64,000 nt of DNA from Candidatus Aminicenantota bacterium (GTDB lineage: Bacteria; Acidobacteriota; Aminicenantia; Aminicenantales; Aminicenantaceae). A program made the position numbers and the translations under genes. Shown piece after piece: positions 37,898 through 45,807 of this stretch; position 1 is the stretch's first letter, and each line of letters begins with the position of its first letter. The stretch spans positions 10,898 to 74,897 of the forward strand of contig WVXO01000039.1 in NCBI GenBank assembly GCA_011773465.1. Reading direction: 5' to 3'. The notes under the pieces were generated by a model. The model saw nothing but the letters and a program-made list of their open reading frames with translations, was not told the DNA's origin and did no database searches.

Positions 37898-38493
37898 TTT
37901 GACACCTCACTTACATCTTCTCCTGTAGGCGATTCAGACTCGGGTTGGAGAACATAATTAGCATTTATAGCAAATTCTAAGTATTGATTTTCTCTTGTCG
38001 TCCTCTGAGTGGACGAGAGAAGATTGACGTTATAGAAATAGGGGCTCGTTTCTAAACTGTAAATATAATCTGCGATTAAGTTGTTAGAAAGAGCTTTCCC
38101 TTTTATATGAACCTTTTGTTTATCATAAGTAGCTTCTGAAAGCCATACATAGTAAGGAATGTGCTTGCTTAGCTCATCCATTATCCTTACTGCGACTTGC
38201 TGGTGAGGCTTTAACTGGTTGATGAGGCTTATTTTTCTCTCAAAGAGGCTTTTTAGTTTTTGTGCTTCTTCTAACTTGCCCAGGACATCACTGAGCTTAT
38301 TTTTTTCTATTTGCGCCGCTTCCAAGAGAATTTTCTCTTTATTGAAGGCACTTCTTTGGTAAAAGAAAAGAGCTGAAGCAGCAAACACAACAAGAAGATA
38401 AATTAAGCTCATTTTCGGAGGCTTTATTTCCCTTCTGACTTCTTCGACCGGGAGTTCTTTTGCTTCAGGCTTTAATAGATTTATCCTAATCAT
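37894..38493 (-). CDS. pilN: Type IV pilus assembly protein PilN
   Basis: 199 residues from ATG 38493, chosen because it has GGAGGA and gives the typical N-terminus MIRINLLKPE, the conserved PilM-binding peptide. One transmembrane helix (LIYLLVVFAASALFF), a coiled coil and a fimbrial-assembly domain follow. The start lies just inside the non-overlapping end of pilM. Confidence 0.92.
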   Translation of the reverse strand: MIRINLLKPEAKELPVEEVRREIKPPKMSLIYLLVVFAASALFFYQRSAFNKEKILLEAAQIEKNKLSDVLGKLEEAQKLKSLFERKISLINQLKPHQQVAVRIMDELSKHIPYYVWLSEATYDKQKVHIKGKALSNNLIADYIYSLETSPYFYNVNLLSSTQRTTRENQYLEFAINANYVLQPESESPTGEDVSEVSK

Positions 38494-38497
38494 GATT

Positions 38498-39577
38498 TTA
38501 TTCCTCCAACCTCCTAGTTGCGAGTCCAGTAGCCACTCCAAAAAGCGAGGCCATATCCCGGAGATATACAGAATCTAATTTCTTTTCGTTATAATAGATA
38601 TTTCTGAAAGGATTGAAGAGCTCTGTATCTGTATTAAACTTCTGTTCGAAGGATTTCGGTAGGTCTTTTAATTTGGATAACCCGCCGCTCAACAGAATCT
38701 TGTCAATTTTCTTTTCAGTGCCTTCGCCAGATTCATAGAAAGAGAATGTTTTTTCAACTTCCTCAAGCAGGTTCGAAGTGTTCGTGTCAATAACAGCCTG
38801 CGTCTGTTCAGCTGGCATATCTTTGACAGGAATTCCCTTGAGCACTTTTTCTGCCTCGTCGGAGCTGATGCCCAGGTCCTTTCTTATATTCTCTGTGAAA
38901 AAGTAGCCGCCTATGGAAAGATCTCGGAATAATTGAGGCGTTTCCCTGTCGGTAATGATGATATTGGTTGTATGCGCTCCAAGATTAATCAAAGCAGTTG
39001 TCTTATCTCGGAAAAGCTCTGGATAATTTATCTCCATTGCATTTTGAAGGGCAAAAGCATCTACTTCTATTGCTTCTAAGTTTTTGCGAGCTTGTTGAAC
39101 AACATTACTGTAATTGGTGATTTTTTCTTTTTTTGCCGCTACAAGAAGAATATCTAAAGCTTTTTTTTCTGAACCTGAAGACGGCCTCAAGATAGCATAA
39201 TCCACACTTGTCTCTTCATAGGGATAGGGAATATTGTGCCTTGCTTCCCAGATAATGGATTCTGCTAGCTCTTCTGTTTCCATAGAGGGAAGTGATATTT
39301 TTTTAATGATCACTGAACTTCCAGAGACAGCGATATTGACGTTTTTGTTCGAAATCTTGTTTTCGTCAAATATCATCTTTATAGTTTCGACTACAGCATC
39401 AGAGTCCATGATTGTTCCTTCTACTATGGCATCATGAGGTAAAAACTCAAGAGCTATCTTTTCGACTTCAAAGGAGCCTTCTCCCTCTTTTGCTTTTGAT
39501 TTTAATTCGATAGCTTTTATTGAGTAGGAACCGATGTCCAATCCAACCAATCCTTTCGATTTACCAAGGCCAAACAT
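38498..39577 (-). CDS. pilM: Type IV pilus assembly protein PilM
   Basis: 359-residue actin-like ATPase. It begins GLVGLDIGSYSIKAIELKSK (phosphate 1 loop) and has INLGAHTTNIII (phosphate 2) and LLSGGLSKL (adenosine loop). Cytosolic; binds the PilN N-terminus. AGGAGAG precedes the ATG. First pil gene of the operon, 26 bases after coaD. Confidence 0.94.
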   Translation of the reverse strand: MFGLGKSKGLVGLDIGSYSIKAIELKSKAKEGEGSFEVEKIALEFLPHDAIVEGTIMDSDAVVETIKMIFDENKISNKNVNIAVSGSSVIIKKISLPSMETEELAESIIWEARHNIPYPYEETSVDYAILRPSSGSEKKALDILLVAAKKEKITNYSNVVQQARKNLEAIEVDAFALQNAMEINYPELFRDKTTALINLGAHTTNIIITDRETPQLFRDLSIGGYFFTENIRKDLGISSDEAEKVLKGIPVKDMPAEQTQAVIDTNTSNLLEEVEKTFSFYESGEGTEKKIDKILLSGGLSKLKDLPKSFEQKFNTDTELFNPFRNIYYNEKKLDSVYLRDMASLFGVATGLATRRLEE

Positions 39578-39603
39578 TTTTTCTCTCCTTTTTAGTAGTA
39601 GCT

Positions 39604-40122
39604 TTATACGTGAGCGCTTCTCTTGAATTTCTCCCTGAGTTTTTTTTCTACTTGCTCTGGGACTAAATCTTTAAGACAACCTCCTAACATGAAAATTTCC
39701 TTTACTAATTTTGAACTTAGGAAAGAATAACTTAGATTGGGCATCATAAAAAGCGTCTCGATTTCTGGATCAAGCTTACGATTCATCAGAGCCATTTGGA
39801 ATTCGTACTCAAAATCTGAGATAGCTCTCAAGCCCCTTATCACAATATTTGCGTTATTGTTTTTTGCGAATTCAACGAGCAGGCCATCGAAGGCTTTTAC
39901 CTCGATATCTCTGTTATCGACGAAAAAATCCTGGATCATATTCATTCTTTCTTTAGTCGAGAAAAGGGGTTTTTTTTTAGGATTCTCCAGGACCGCAACC
40001 ACTATTTTATCAAAAATCTTCAATCCCCTTTGAATAATGTCAACATGCCCGCTTGTTATGGGGTCAAATGACCCTGGATACACAGCTCTTTTCTTTGCAA
40101 GTGCTTGAATTCTTTCGCTCAT
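39604..40122 (-). CDS. coaD: Phosphopantetheine adenylyltransferase
   Basis: 172 residues from ATG 40122; a TTG 42 bases upstream is possible. The nucleotidyltransferase motif YPGSFDPITSGHVDI carries the TxGH site, followed by FDGLLVEFAKN, RGLRAISDFEYEFQMA and a Ser-rich SYSFLSSKLVKE helix. It makes dephospho-CoA. It heads the transcript leading into pilMNOPQ. The N-terminal extension of about 13 residues before the first strand is slightly longer than usual. Confidence 0.94.
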   Translation of the reverse strand: MSERIQALAKKRAVYPGSFDPITSGHVDIIQRGLKIFDKIVVAVLENPKKKPLFSTKERMNMIQDFFVDNRDIEVKAFDGLLVEFAKNNNANIVIRGLRAISDFEYEFQMALMNRKLDPEIETLFMMPNLSYSFLSSKLVKEIFMLGGCLKDLVPEQVEKKLREKFKRSAHV

Positions 40123-40481
40123 CTTGATTAAGCTACTACTATCAAAAAAATTTTGCTTTGTCAATTTAAAAATATATCTAAGAGTTTCTCCTGATTTAAT
40201 CTCATTTTAGCTCAATAAACTCTGAATAATTTGACAATTTTTGCCAATCTAATTCGAGGATAAAATTCATATTCAAGATTCACTCTCACCTGTCTACTGC
40301 CTCTTTAATATAGCAGCTAAAATCGAGTCCTGTCATTTACATATCGTTGCAGAGATGGAGTATAGCGTCAATCACCAGATTGGAGGATTTCAAAGGGTGA
40401 ATTTTAGGGTAATTCCATCACCCTAAGGGGTTAAGGCTCTCATCTCTCCAGAGGAGCCAATTTTTCGAATGGAAAATGTGG

Positions 40482-40504
40482 AAAATGGGGCCTGGCCCCA
40501 TTTT
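40482..40504. repeat. 23-nt palindrome (family B), first copy
   Basis: An 11-bp-arm palindrome around a single T: AAAATGGGGCC, T, GGCCCCATTTT. The identical 23 bases recur at 50763-50785. It lies in the 649-base gap between coaD and pcm, which also contains a family A copy at 40526-40552 and otherwise nothing recognisable. Confidence 0.85.
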
Positions 40505-40525
40505 TTATGCAGGCAGGCTTCTTGT

Positions 40526-40552
40526 GTAGAGGCTTGATTCATCAAACCCGCT
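40526..40552. repeat. Single family A palindrome
   Basis: Reads GTAGAGGCTTGAT on the left and ATCAAACCCGC on the right, so the arms carry one unmatched C/A position, one of the few copies where the covariation is broken. It is the only family A copy between 24.3 and 48.7 kb, apart from the family B and hairpin elements. Confidence 0.8.
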
Positions 40553-40771
40553 TTTGGAATACAGAGCAATCTTATATGCCGGATAATATGTCTTAGCGTG
40601 TAATCTGAGGGAACATCTTTATTTTCGCTGGAGGGAATATCCTCATTTTACTTTGATAATAGAATAGGGTTAAAATATTAGAAAAGCTAGTAAATAATCC
40701 AAAAGGAAGGAGGTATCAAGCCTCAAAGGTTTTATCTTTTAGGCTTAAAATCCCCCTGCCAGGAGAAATAG

Positions 40772-41503
40772 ATGAAAGAATGGAATTTTCTTAAATTGAT
40801 ATTTGCTATCACAATAATTTTTTCTGCCGCTTTTTTCTCCTTCTGCGAAGACGATGAGTCATATGCCAGGAAGAGAGAACAGATGGTTCGAACACAGCTT
40901 AAGACACGAGATATAACTGATAAACAGGTCTTGGAAGTCATGGGGAAAGTTCCCCGTCATCTGTTTGTTAGCCCCCTCTTGCGCCAGCAGGCTTACAGGG
41001 ATTCCCCTTTGCCTATTGATGAGGGCCAGACTATTTCCCAGCCTTACATAGTAGCTTTGATGACCCAACACCTTAAATTGAAGGAGGGAGAGAAGGTTTT
41101 GGAAATCGGCACTGGCTCTGGCTACCAGGCTGCTGTGCTTGCCCACCTGACAGATAAAGTATATTCGATCGAAATAAGAGAAAACTTGGCGAAAAAAGCA
41201 GCTGAAACGCTGCGCACGCTTGATTACAATCAGGTGCAAGTCAAATGGAGTGATGGTTATTTTGGATGGGAAGAGCATGCTCCTTTCGATGCAATTATCG
41301 TTACCTGCGCAGCCAATCATGTCCCGCCCCCTCTTCTCAAGCAGCTAAAAGAAGGGGGGAGGCTTATCATCCCCCTGGGAAGCACTCTCTATTTTCAGAC
41401 TCTCACTCTTATTACCAAAAAGAAGGGGAAGCCAAAAGTGAAGCAAATTTTAGGTGTCACTTTTGTTCCGATGACTGGAGAAATCCAGAAAAAAAAGGGC
41501 TAG
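40772..41503 (+). CDS. pcm: Protein-L-isoaspartate O-methyltransferase with an export signal
   Basis: 243 residues. The Pcm core has [21 protein letters not shown], the SAM loop [16 protein letters not shown] and [17 protein letters not shown], the normal PCMT order. Repairs isoaspartyl residues. Unusually, a hydrophobic N-terminus ([15 protein letters not shown]) precedes the domain and could be a signal or lipoprotein peptide, placing the enzyme in the periplasm. AGGAGA lies upstream of the ATG. The 3' end overlaps the convergent gene by 54 bases. Confidence 0.9.
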   Translation: MKEWNFLKLIFAITIIFSAAFFSFCEDDESYARKREQMVRTQLKTRDITDKQVLEVMGKVPRHLFVSPLLRQQAYRDSPLPIDEGQTISQPYIVALMTQHLKLKEGEKVLEIGTGSGYQAAVLAHLTDKVYSIEIRENLAKKAAETLRTLDYNQVQVKWSDGYFGWEEHAPFDAIIVTCAANHVPPPLLKQLKEGGRLIIPLGSTLYFQTLTLITKKKGKPKVKQILGVTFVPMTGEIQKKKG

Positions 41504-43873
41504 TAAATAGCCTCCGGCTGCCAGGATTAAGACGAGATTATATCCTCCCCAGAAGGCAACGATCAGGGCGAAAATCGAATTTATAACAGAAGAGAAGGCA
41601 TTGGTCGCCCAGGCCCAGGGGATAATTCTTTTCTCGCCTTGATCCAGCAGCCGAATTCCTGTAGGGAAAGGAAATCCCATTAAGAAACCGAGGGGGAAGA
41701 TTACTAAAAACGTCAGGATTATTTTTGCTGCCAGGCTGAAGCCTATTAGGCTTTCATAAAGGAAGGGAAGAAGAAAAAGATAGAGAACGATAAGGCTCGC
41801 GCAGAGAAGAAGGCTTCGCTTAAGATTCCTTTTTAAGTTTTGGCCGAGGATCCTTTTAGAAAAGAAGCTACCCAGTCCGGATGAGAAGAGCAGAGAAAAA
41901 ATTATGATAGATACTGAATAAAGAGGGTGCCCTAAGAAAAGTATGAATTTTTGTATAAATGTTATTTCCAGAAACATAAACGCCATTCCGATCAGACTAA
42001 AATAGCAGAAAATTCTCGAAGAAAAACCTCTGATTTTGTTTTTTGCTTTTCGGAAGGCAAAAATGGGCAAGAGTATCAGGAAAAAAGCTATAATGATGGA
42101 CTGTACGAAGAGAAGGGGGACTAAGAATTCTCCTTGGAGAAAAGGAAGCCATTTTTTTCCCATTGCTTTGTAGGTTGCCTTCAGTTTGTTTAACTTGAAA
42201 AAGTTAAAGAAAAAAGGGCGGTTGTCTGTTACGGGCTTTATCTGGAAGATGTAATTTTTGTAAAGCTTTGCTCTATCTTCAGGAGAAAGAAGCTTAAGGA
42301 AGAGATTATAGTAAAGGGGCTTCTCGAGCTCGTTATGGATATTGACTTCGTCAATTTGTATTCCCGGATAATAGACAAGGTCAAAAAGACGCTTATCCGC
42401 AAAATCTTTTAACTTCTGGATGTCCAGCCCGGAGAAGGGAGTTTTTTTAATAAAAATGCTTATGGTTCCCCAGCTTCTGACGGCCATGATATGAGAAGCA
42501 GGATTCGTTCCGCTCCTTTCCAGAGCATCAATCCAGGTGGCCAATATTCTTCCCTCCTGCCTGGGAGGAGGAAGCAAATAGAGACTAATACTGACAAGCC
42601 CATCTGGAGACAATCGGTTTAAAATATGGGCAAAGGAGTCGGTTGTATAAAGGTAGTTTTCACTAAATCCATAAAGGCCTGTTCCCGTAGCGCCAAAAAC
42701 ATCGGTTAAGGAAAAGACGATTAAGTCGTAGGTGCCTTTCTCCTGTTTTAAAGCAGCTCGACTATAGGCAGAAACAACTTGAACGTTTTTCTTATGGTAG
42801 AGGCCTGAGGAAAATTGGGCAAGTTCCTGGCGAAGAAGCTTCACAATCAGAGGATTACTCTCGATTACTTTGGTTTGAGAAGCATTGAAATATACAGAAG
42901 AGAGAACGTCCAGTCCTCCTTTTGGTTCAATGATGAGGGTGCGCTGACTTTCGGTTAGAGAGTAGGCAAAGGATGAGGGAAGATAAGATAGGAATTCAAG
43001 CCGTGGTTCTTCAGAATCTCTTGTGCGGGTGATGGCGGAAAGCTCCTCTCCGTCTGTGGAAAGTCCAACCTGAGGCGGGAACTCTTTCTCGTATAAGAGG
43101 CTCAGCCCTGGCGCATATCTTATGGCGGGCGACTCTAGAATATCAACCCGAGAGATAGAATTCCATCTTGTGAGGAGATGCTTTGCCTGGGGATATTTTA
43201 GGGCTACGGGGAGAGCTTTGTAAGGCGAGATTCTAAAGCTCAGCCAGGAAGGAGAACTCAAGAAGAGAACAATTTCTGCAGCCATAAAACAGAGAAGGAG
43301 AAACCTAAAAATAAATCGGTGCCCCCAACTAAAAAGGAATGAGGCAAAAAGAGCTAAAAAGGAACATAAGACGATAACTCCTCTGTCTCCCTTGGGGAGA
43401 AAGACAAAGAGAGCTATCAGCGTGCCCGCTCCTGCACCGAAAAGGTCTGAAAAATAAATCCTGTTCACAAGCTTTGGAACTCTGGAGATGGCGAAAGATA
43501 CTGTCAGGCCGGCGAAAAAAAACGGAATACAGAGAAGGAAGTAATAAAGAAAGATAAAAAATATCTGGTTTTTATCCCATGAAATTCTAATGAAGTCAAA
43601 GGGAACAGAGTTGCACAGCAGAAAGCTCAGAAGAATGGTCAGAGAATAGATAAAAGAGCTGTAGGATAGAAAAGTGTCCCGGTCTAAAGAGCTGAAAGAT
43701 TTGAAAAGGGTTAAAAAAGAGCCGCTTGCTCCATATCCCATAAAAGCTATGCTGACCACCCAAAAGGCAAAATGGTAATGCTGGGAGACAGAAAAATATC
43801 GGGTAAGAGATATCTCCAGACATAGTGTTGCCGAGGATATCAGGAATATAGCCGCCAGTGAGCGACTTTTCAT
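41450..43873 (-). CDS. Large membrane protein with a spermidine-synthase-like domain
   Basis: 807 residues from ATG 43873, where the first hydrophobic helix begins; the frame extends 40 codons upstream without a good start. Layout: about seven membrane helices, a soluble Rossmann domain resembling SpeE ([60 protein letters not shown]), then about seven more helices. Members of this group are common in uncultured bacteria but lack a known substrate. SpeE acid residues are only partly kept, so polyamine synthesis is not assured. Confidence 0.75.
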   Translation of the reverse strand: MKSRSLAAIFLISSATLCLEISLTRYFSVSQHYHFAFWVVSIAFMGYGASGSFLTLFKSFSSLDRDTFLSYSSFIYSLTILLSFLLCNSVPFDFIRISWDKNQIFFIFLYYFLLCIPFFFAGLTVSFAISRVPKLVNRIYFSDLFGAGAGTLIALFVFLPKGDRGVIVLCSFLALFASFLFSWGHRFIFRFLLLCFMAAEIVLFLSSPSWLSFRISPYKALPVALKYPQAKHLLTRWNSISRVDILESPAIRYAPGLSLLYEKEFPPQVGLSTDGEELSAITRTRDSEEPRLEFLSYLPSSFAYSLTESQRTLIIEPKGGLDVLSSVYFNASQTKVIESNPLIVKLLRQELAQFSSGLYHKKNVQVVSAYSRAALKQEKGTYDLIVFSLTDVFGATGTGLYGFSENYLYTTDSFAHILNRLSPDGLVSISLYLLPPPRQEGRILATWIDALERSGTNPASHIMAVRSWGTISIFIKKTPFSGLDIQKLKDFADKRLFDLVYYPGIQIDEVNIHNELEKPLYYNLFLKLLSPEDRAKLYKNYIFQIKPVTDNRPFFFNFFKLNKLKATYKAMGKKWLPFLQGEFLVPLLFVQSIIIAFFLILLPIFAFRKAKNKIRGFSSRIFCYFSLIGMAFMFLEITFIQKFILFLGHPLYSVSIIIFSLLFSSGLGSFFSKRILGQNLKRNLKRSLLLCASLIVLYLFLLPFLYESLIGFSLAAKIILTFLVIFPLGFLMGFPFPTGIRLLDQGEKRIIPWAWATNAFSSVINSIFALIVAFWGGYNLVLILAAGGYLLALFFLDFSSHRNKSDT

Positions 43874-43927
43874 TTCTGTCACATTGAATAAGTTAAAAAA
43901 GATTCTGGCGGCTGTCAATCTCAATTT

Positions 43928-44012
43928 TGGGGTCAGGTCTTGCTTTCTGCTTTTATTCATACTGAACTTGCACGTAATTTTTGATACAGGCAAAAAGCAA
44001 GATTTGACCCCA
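43928..44012. repeat. Imperfect 19-bp inverted repeat in a divergent promoter region
   Basis: Arms 43928-43946 (TGGGGTCAGGTCTTGCTTT) and 43994-44012 (its complement with two mismatches) are separated by 47 bases. It sits between the divergent spermidine-synthase-like gene and the phosphohexomutase gene, so both promoters must lie in or beside it. The TGGGGTCA...CTTGCTTT type recalls REP elements of RAYT transposases in other bacteria (recollection, not searched). Confidence 0.75.
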
Positions 44013-44074
44013 CCGTAACGCTATTGCCCCATTGCATTTGGTTGGTTCTTGTGTTAATTTTGAAAAAAGCAGAC

Positions 44075-45475
44075 ATGATCAAATTCGGGACTTCAGGATG
44101 GCGAGCTATAATGGGAGAGGAGTTCACCTTTCAAAATGTCAGACTGGTTGTGCAAGCAGTTGCAAATTACCTCAAGAAGAAATTTCCTGGAAAACGGATA
44201 GCAGTTGTTGTTAATTATGATACCCGATTTCTATCAGAGAGGTTCGCCTTTGAAGCGGCAAAAGTTCTCTCCCACAACAATATTCATGTTTTTTTGACAG
44301 ATAGGGATGCACCCTCACAGGCCCAAGCTTACCAGATCATAAATAGAAAAGCCCAAGGAGGCATCAATTTCACAGCTTCCTTTAATCCTCCTGAATACAA
44401 CGGCCTCAAATTCAACACAGAGACCGGTGCTCCTGCCCTTCCAGAAGAAACAGATAAAATAGAAGAAGAAATAAGACTTTTGCAGAAAGGATATTCTTTC
44501 TGTCCCTTTTATCCTAAAACTGAGTTTATAGAAAAGATTGACCTTCAGGCAGATTATCTGAGCTACATCCAGAAGAAGATTGATTTCGATCTCATACGGA
44601 AGTCAAAGATCAAGATAGCAGTTGATATGCTTTATGGGACAAGCCGGGAGTATCTAGATGAAATTCTGGAAGAGAACGAAATTCCTGTCGAGGAAATCCA
44701 TGCCTATATCGACCCCTATTTTGGAGGGATTACGCCTTCATGTTCAGAGGAAAACCTTGGAGAACTGAAGAAACTTGTCAAGGCTAAAAAATGTAATTTT
44801 GGAATTGCTACCGATGCAGATGGTGATCGTTTTGGAGTCGTTGATGAGAGAGGAAATTTTGTCATTCAAAACCTGATTCTCTCTTTATTGCTGGATTACC
44901 TTGTCTCAAATAAGAAATGGAGGGGAGGAGTGGCTCGGTCCGTGGCTACAACTCATCTTATTGACCGTATCGCCAGAAAATACGATCTTCCTCTTTATAA
45001 AACTCCTGTTGGATTCAAATTCCTGGCCGAGCTCTTTCTGCAGAAAAAAATTATTTTTGGGGGCGAAGAGAGTGCTTGTATAGCTATAAAGGATCATCTT
45101 CCAGAAAAAGATGGGATTTTCGCTGGACTGCTGGTTGCAGAAATGATAGCTGAGTTGGGGAAAACCCTCTCAGAGCAGATAAATGATTTGTTCCGGAAAT
45201 ATGGGAAAAGAGTAGGAACGCAGAAGAATGTTCCTTTAAATGCGACAAAGGAGAAGAAGATGAAGAAGCTAATAAAGAATCCTCCAGCCCGCCTGGATAC
45301 CAGAAAGGTTCTCAACATCGAAACCATAGACGGGCTGAAGCTAGATTTAGTCGATGATGACTGGTTTCTTCTCAGATACTCCGGGACAGAACCTCTTATT
45401 AGATGCTATGCTGAGTCTGGATCAAAGAAAGAAGTGGAGAAGCTCATGGGATTTGGTTTGGAGATGATTTCCTGA
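44075..45475 (+). CDS. Phosphoglucomutase/phosphomannomutase family protein
   Basis: 466 residues from ATG 44075, giving the usual MIKFGTSGWRA N-terminus; an ATG 51 bases upstream adds a non-homologous leader. The alpha-D-phosphohexomutase four-domain order is intact: active-site serine loop TASFNPPEYNG (most members have TASHNP), metal loop ATDADGDRFG, sugar loop GGEESA and phosphate loop RYSGTEPLIR. It interconverts hexose-1- and -6-phosphates, feeding GalU-type reactions. The FtsB-like gene overlaps its stop by one base. Confidence 0.93.
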   Translation: MIKFGTSGWRAIMGEEFTFQNVRLVVQAVANYLKKKFPGKRIAVVVNYDTRFLSERFAFEAAKVLSHNNIHVFLTDRDAPSQAQAYQIINRKAQGGINFTASFNPPEYNGLKFNTETGAPALPEETDKIEEEIRLLQKGYSFCPFYPKTEFIEKIDLQADYLSYIQKKIDFDLIRKSKIKIAVDMLYGTSREYLDEILEENEIPVEEIHAYIDPYFGGITPSCSEENLGELKKLVKAKKCNFGIATDADGDRFGVVDERGNFVIQNLILSLLLDYLVSNKKWRGGVARSVATTHLIDRIARKYDLPLYKTPVGFKFLAELFLQKKIIFGGEESACIAIKDHLPEKDGIFAGLLVAEMIAELGKTLSEQINDLFRKYGKRVGTQKNVPLNATKEKKMKKLIKNPPARLDTRKVLNIETIDGLKLDLVDDDWFLLRYSGTEPLIRCYAESGSKKEVEKLMGFGLEMIS

Positions 45476-45783
45476 TGAAGAAAAAAGAGAAAGGTGGCAT
45501 ATCCTTTAGGAGAAGGCTGTTAATCGCGGGATTGGTCTTTTTCTTTTTGGTGTTGCTCCTTGCCTCTTTTTTTGGCAAGAAAGGATTGATTGAAATATAT
45601 CGAGCTCAGAAAGAGTACAAAGCTCTGCTTCAAGAGATAGAGCGCCTTGAGATAGAAAAAGAAAGATTGGTGAAGGAGATAGAGGAGTTGAAGAAGAATC
45701 CAAAAGCAGTGGAGAAGAAAGCTCGAGAAAAGCTCTGGCTGGTAAAGCCGGATGAAGTCATTATAATTAAAAAAGAAAAGTAA
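45475..45783 (+). CDS. FtsB/DivIC-like septum formation initiator
   Basis: 102 residues: a basic cytosolic tail, one membrane helix (LIAGLVFFFLVLLLASFF), a coiled coil (IERLEIEKERLVKEIEELKK) and the C-terminal KNPKAVEKKAREKLWLVKPDE element, which is the septum-initiator family signature. Acts in the periplasm with FtsL/FtsQ in cell division. ATG overlaps the previous stop (TGATG). Confidence 0.88.
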   Translation: MKKKEKGGISFRRRLLIAGLVFFFLVLLLASFFGKKGLIEIYRAQKEYKALLQEIERLEIEKERLVKEIEELKKNPKAVEKKAREKLWLVKPDEVIIIKKEK

Positions 45784-45807
45784 ATCAGTTTTCGTATCAT
45801 TCAGAGC

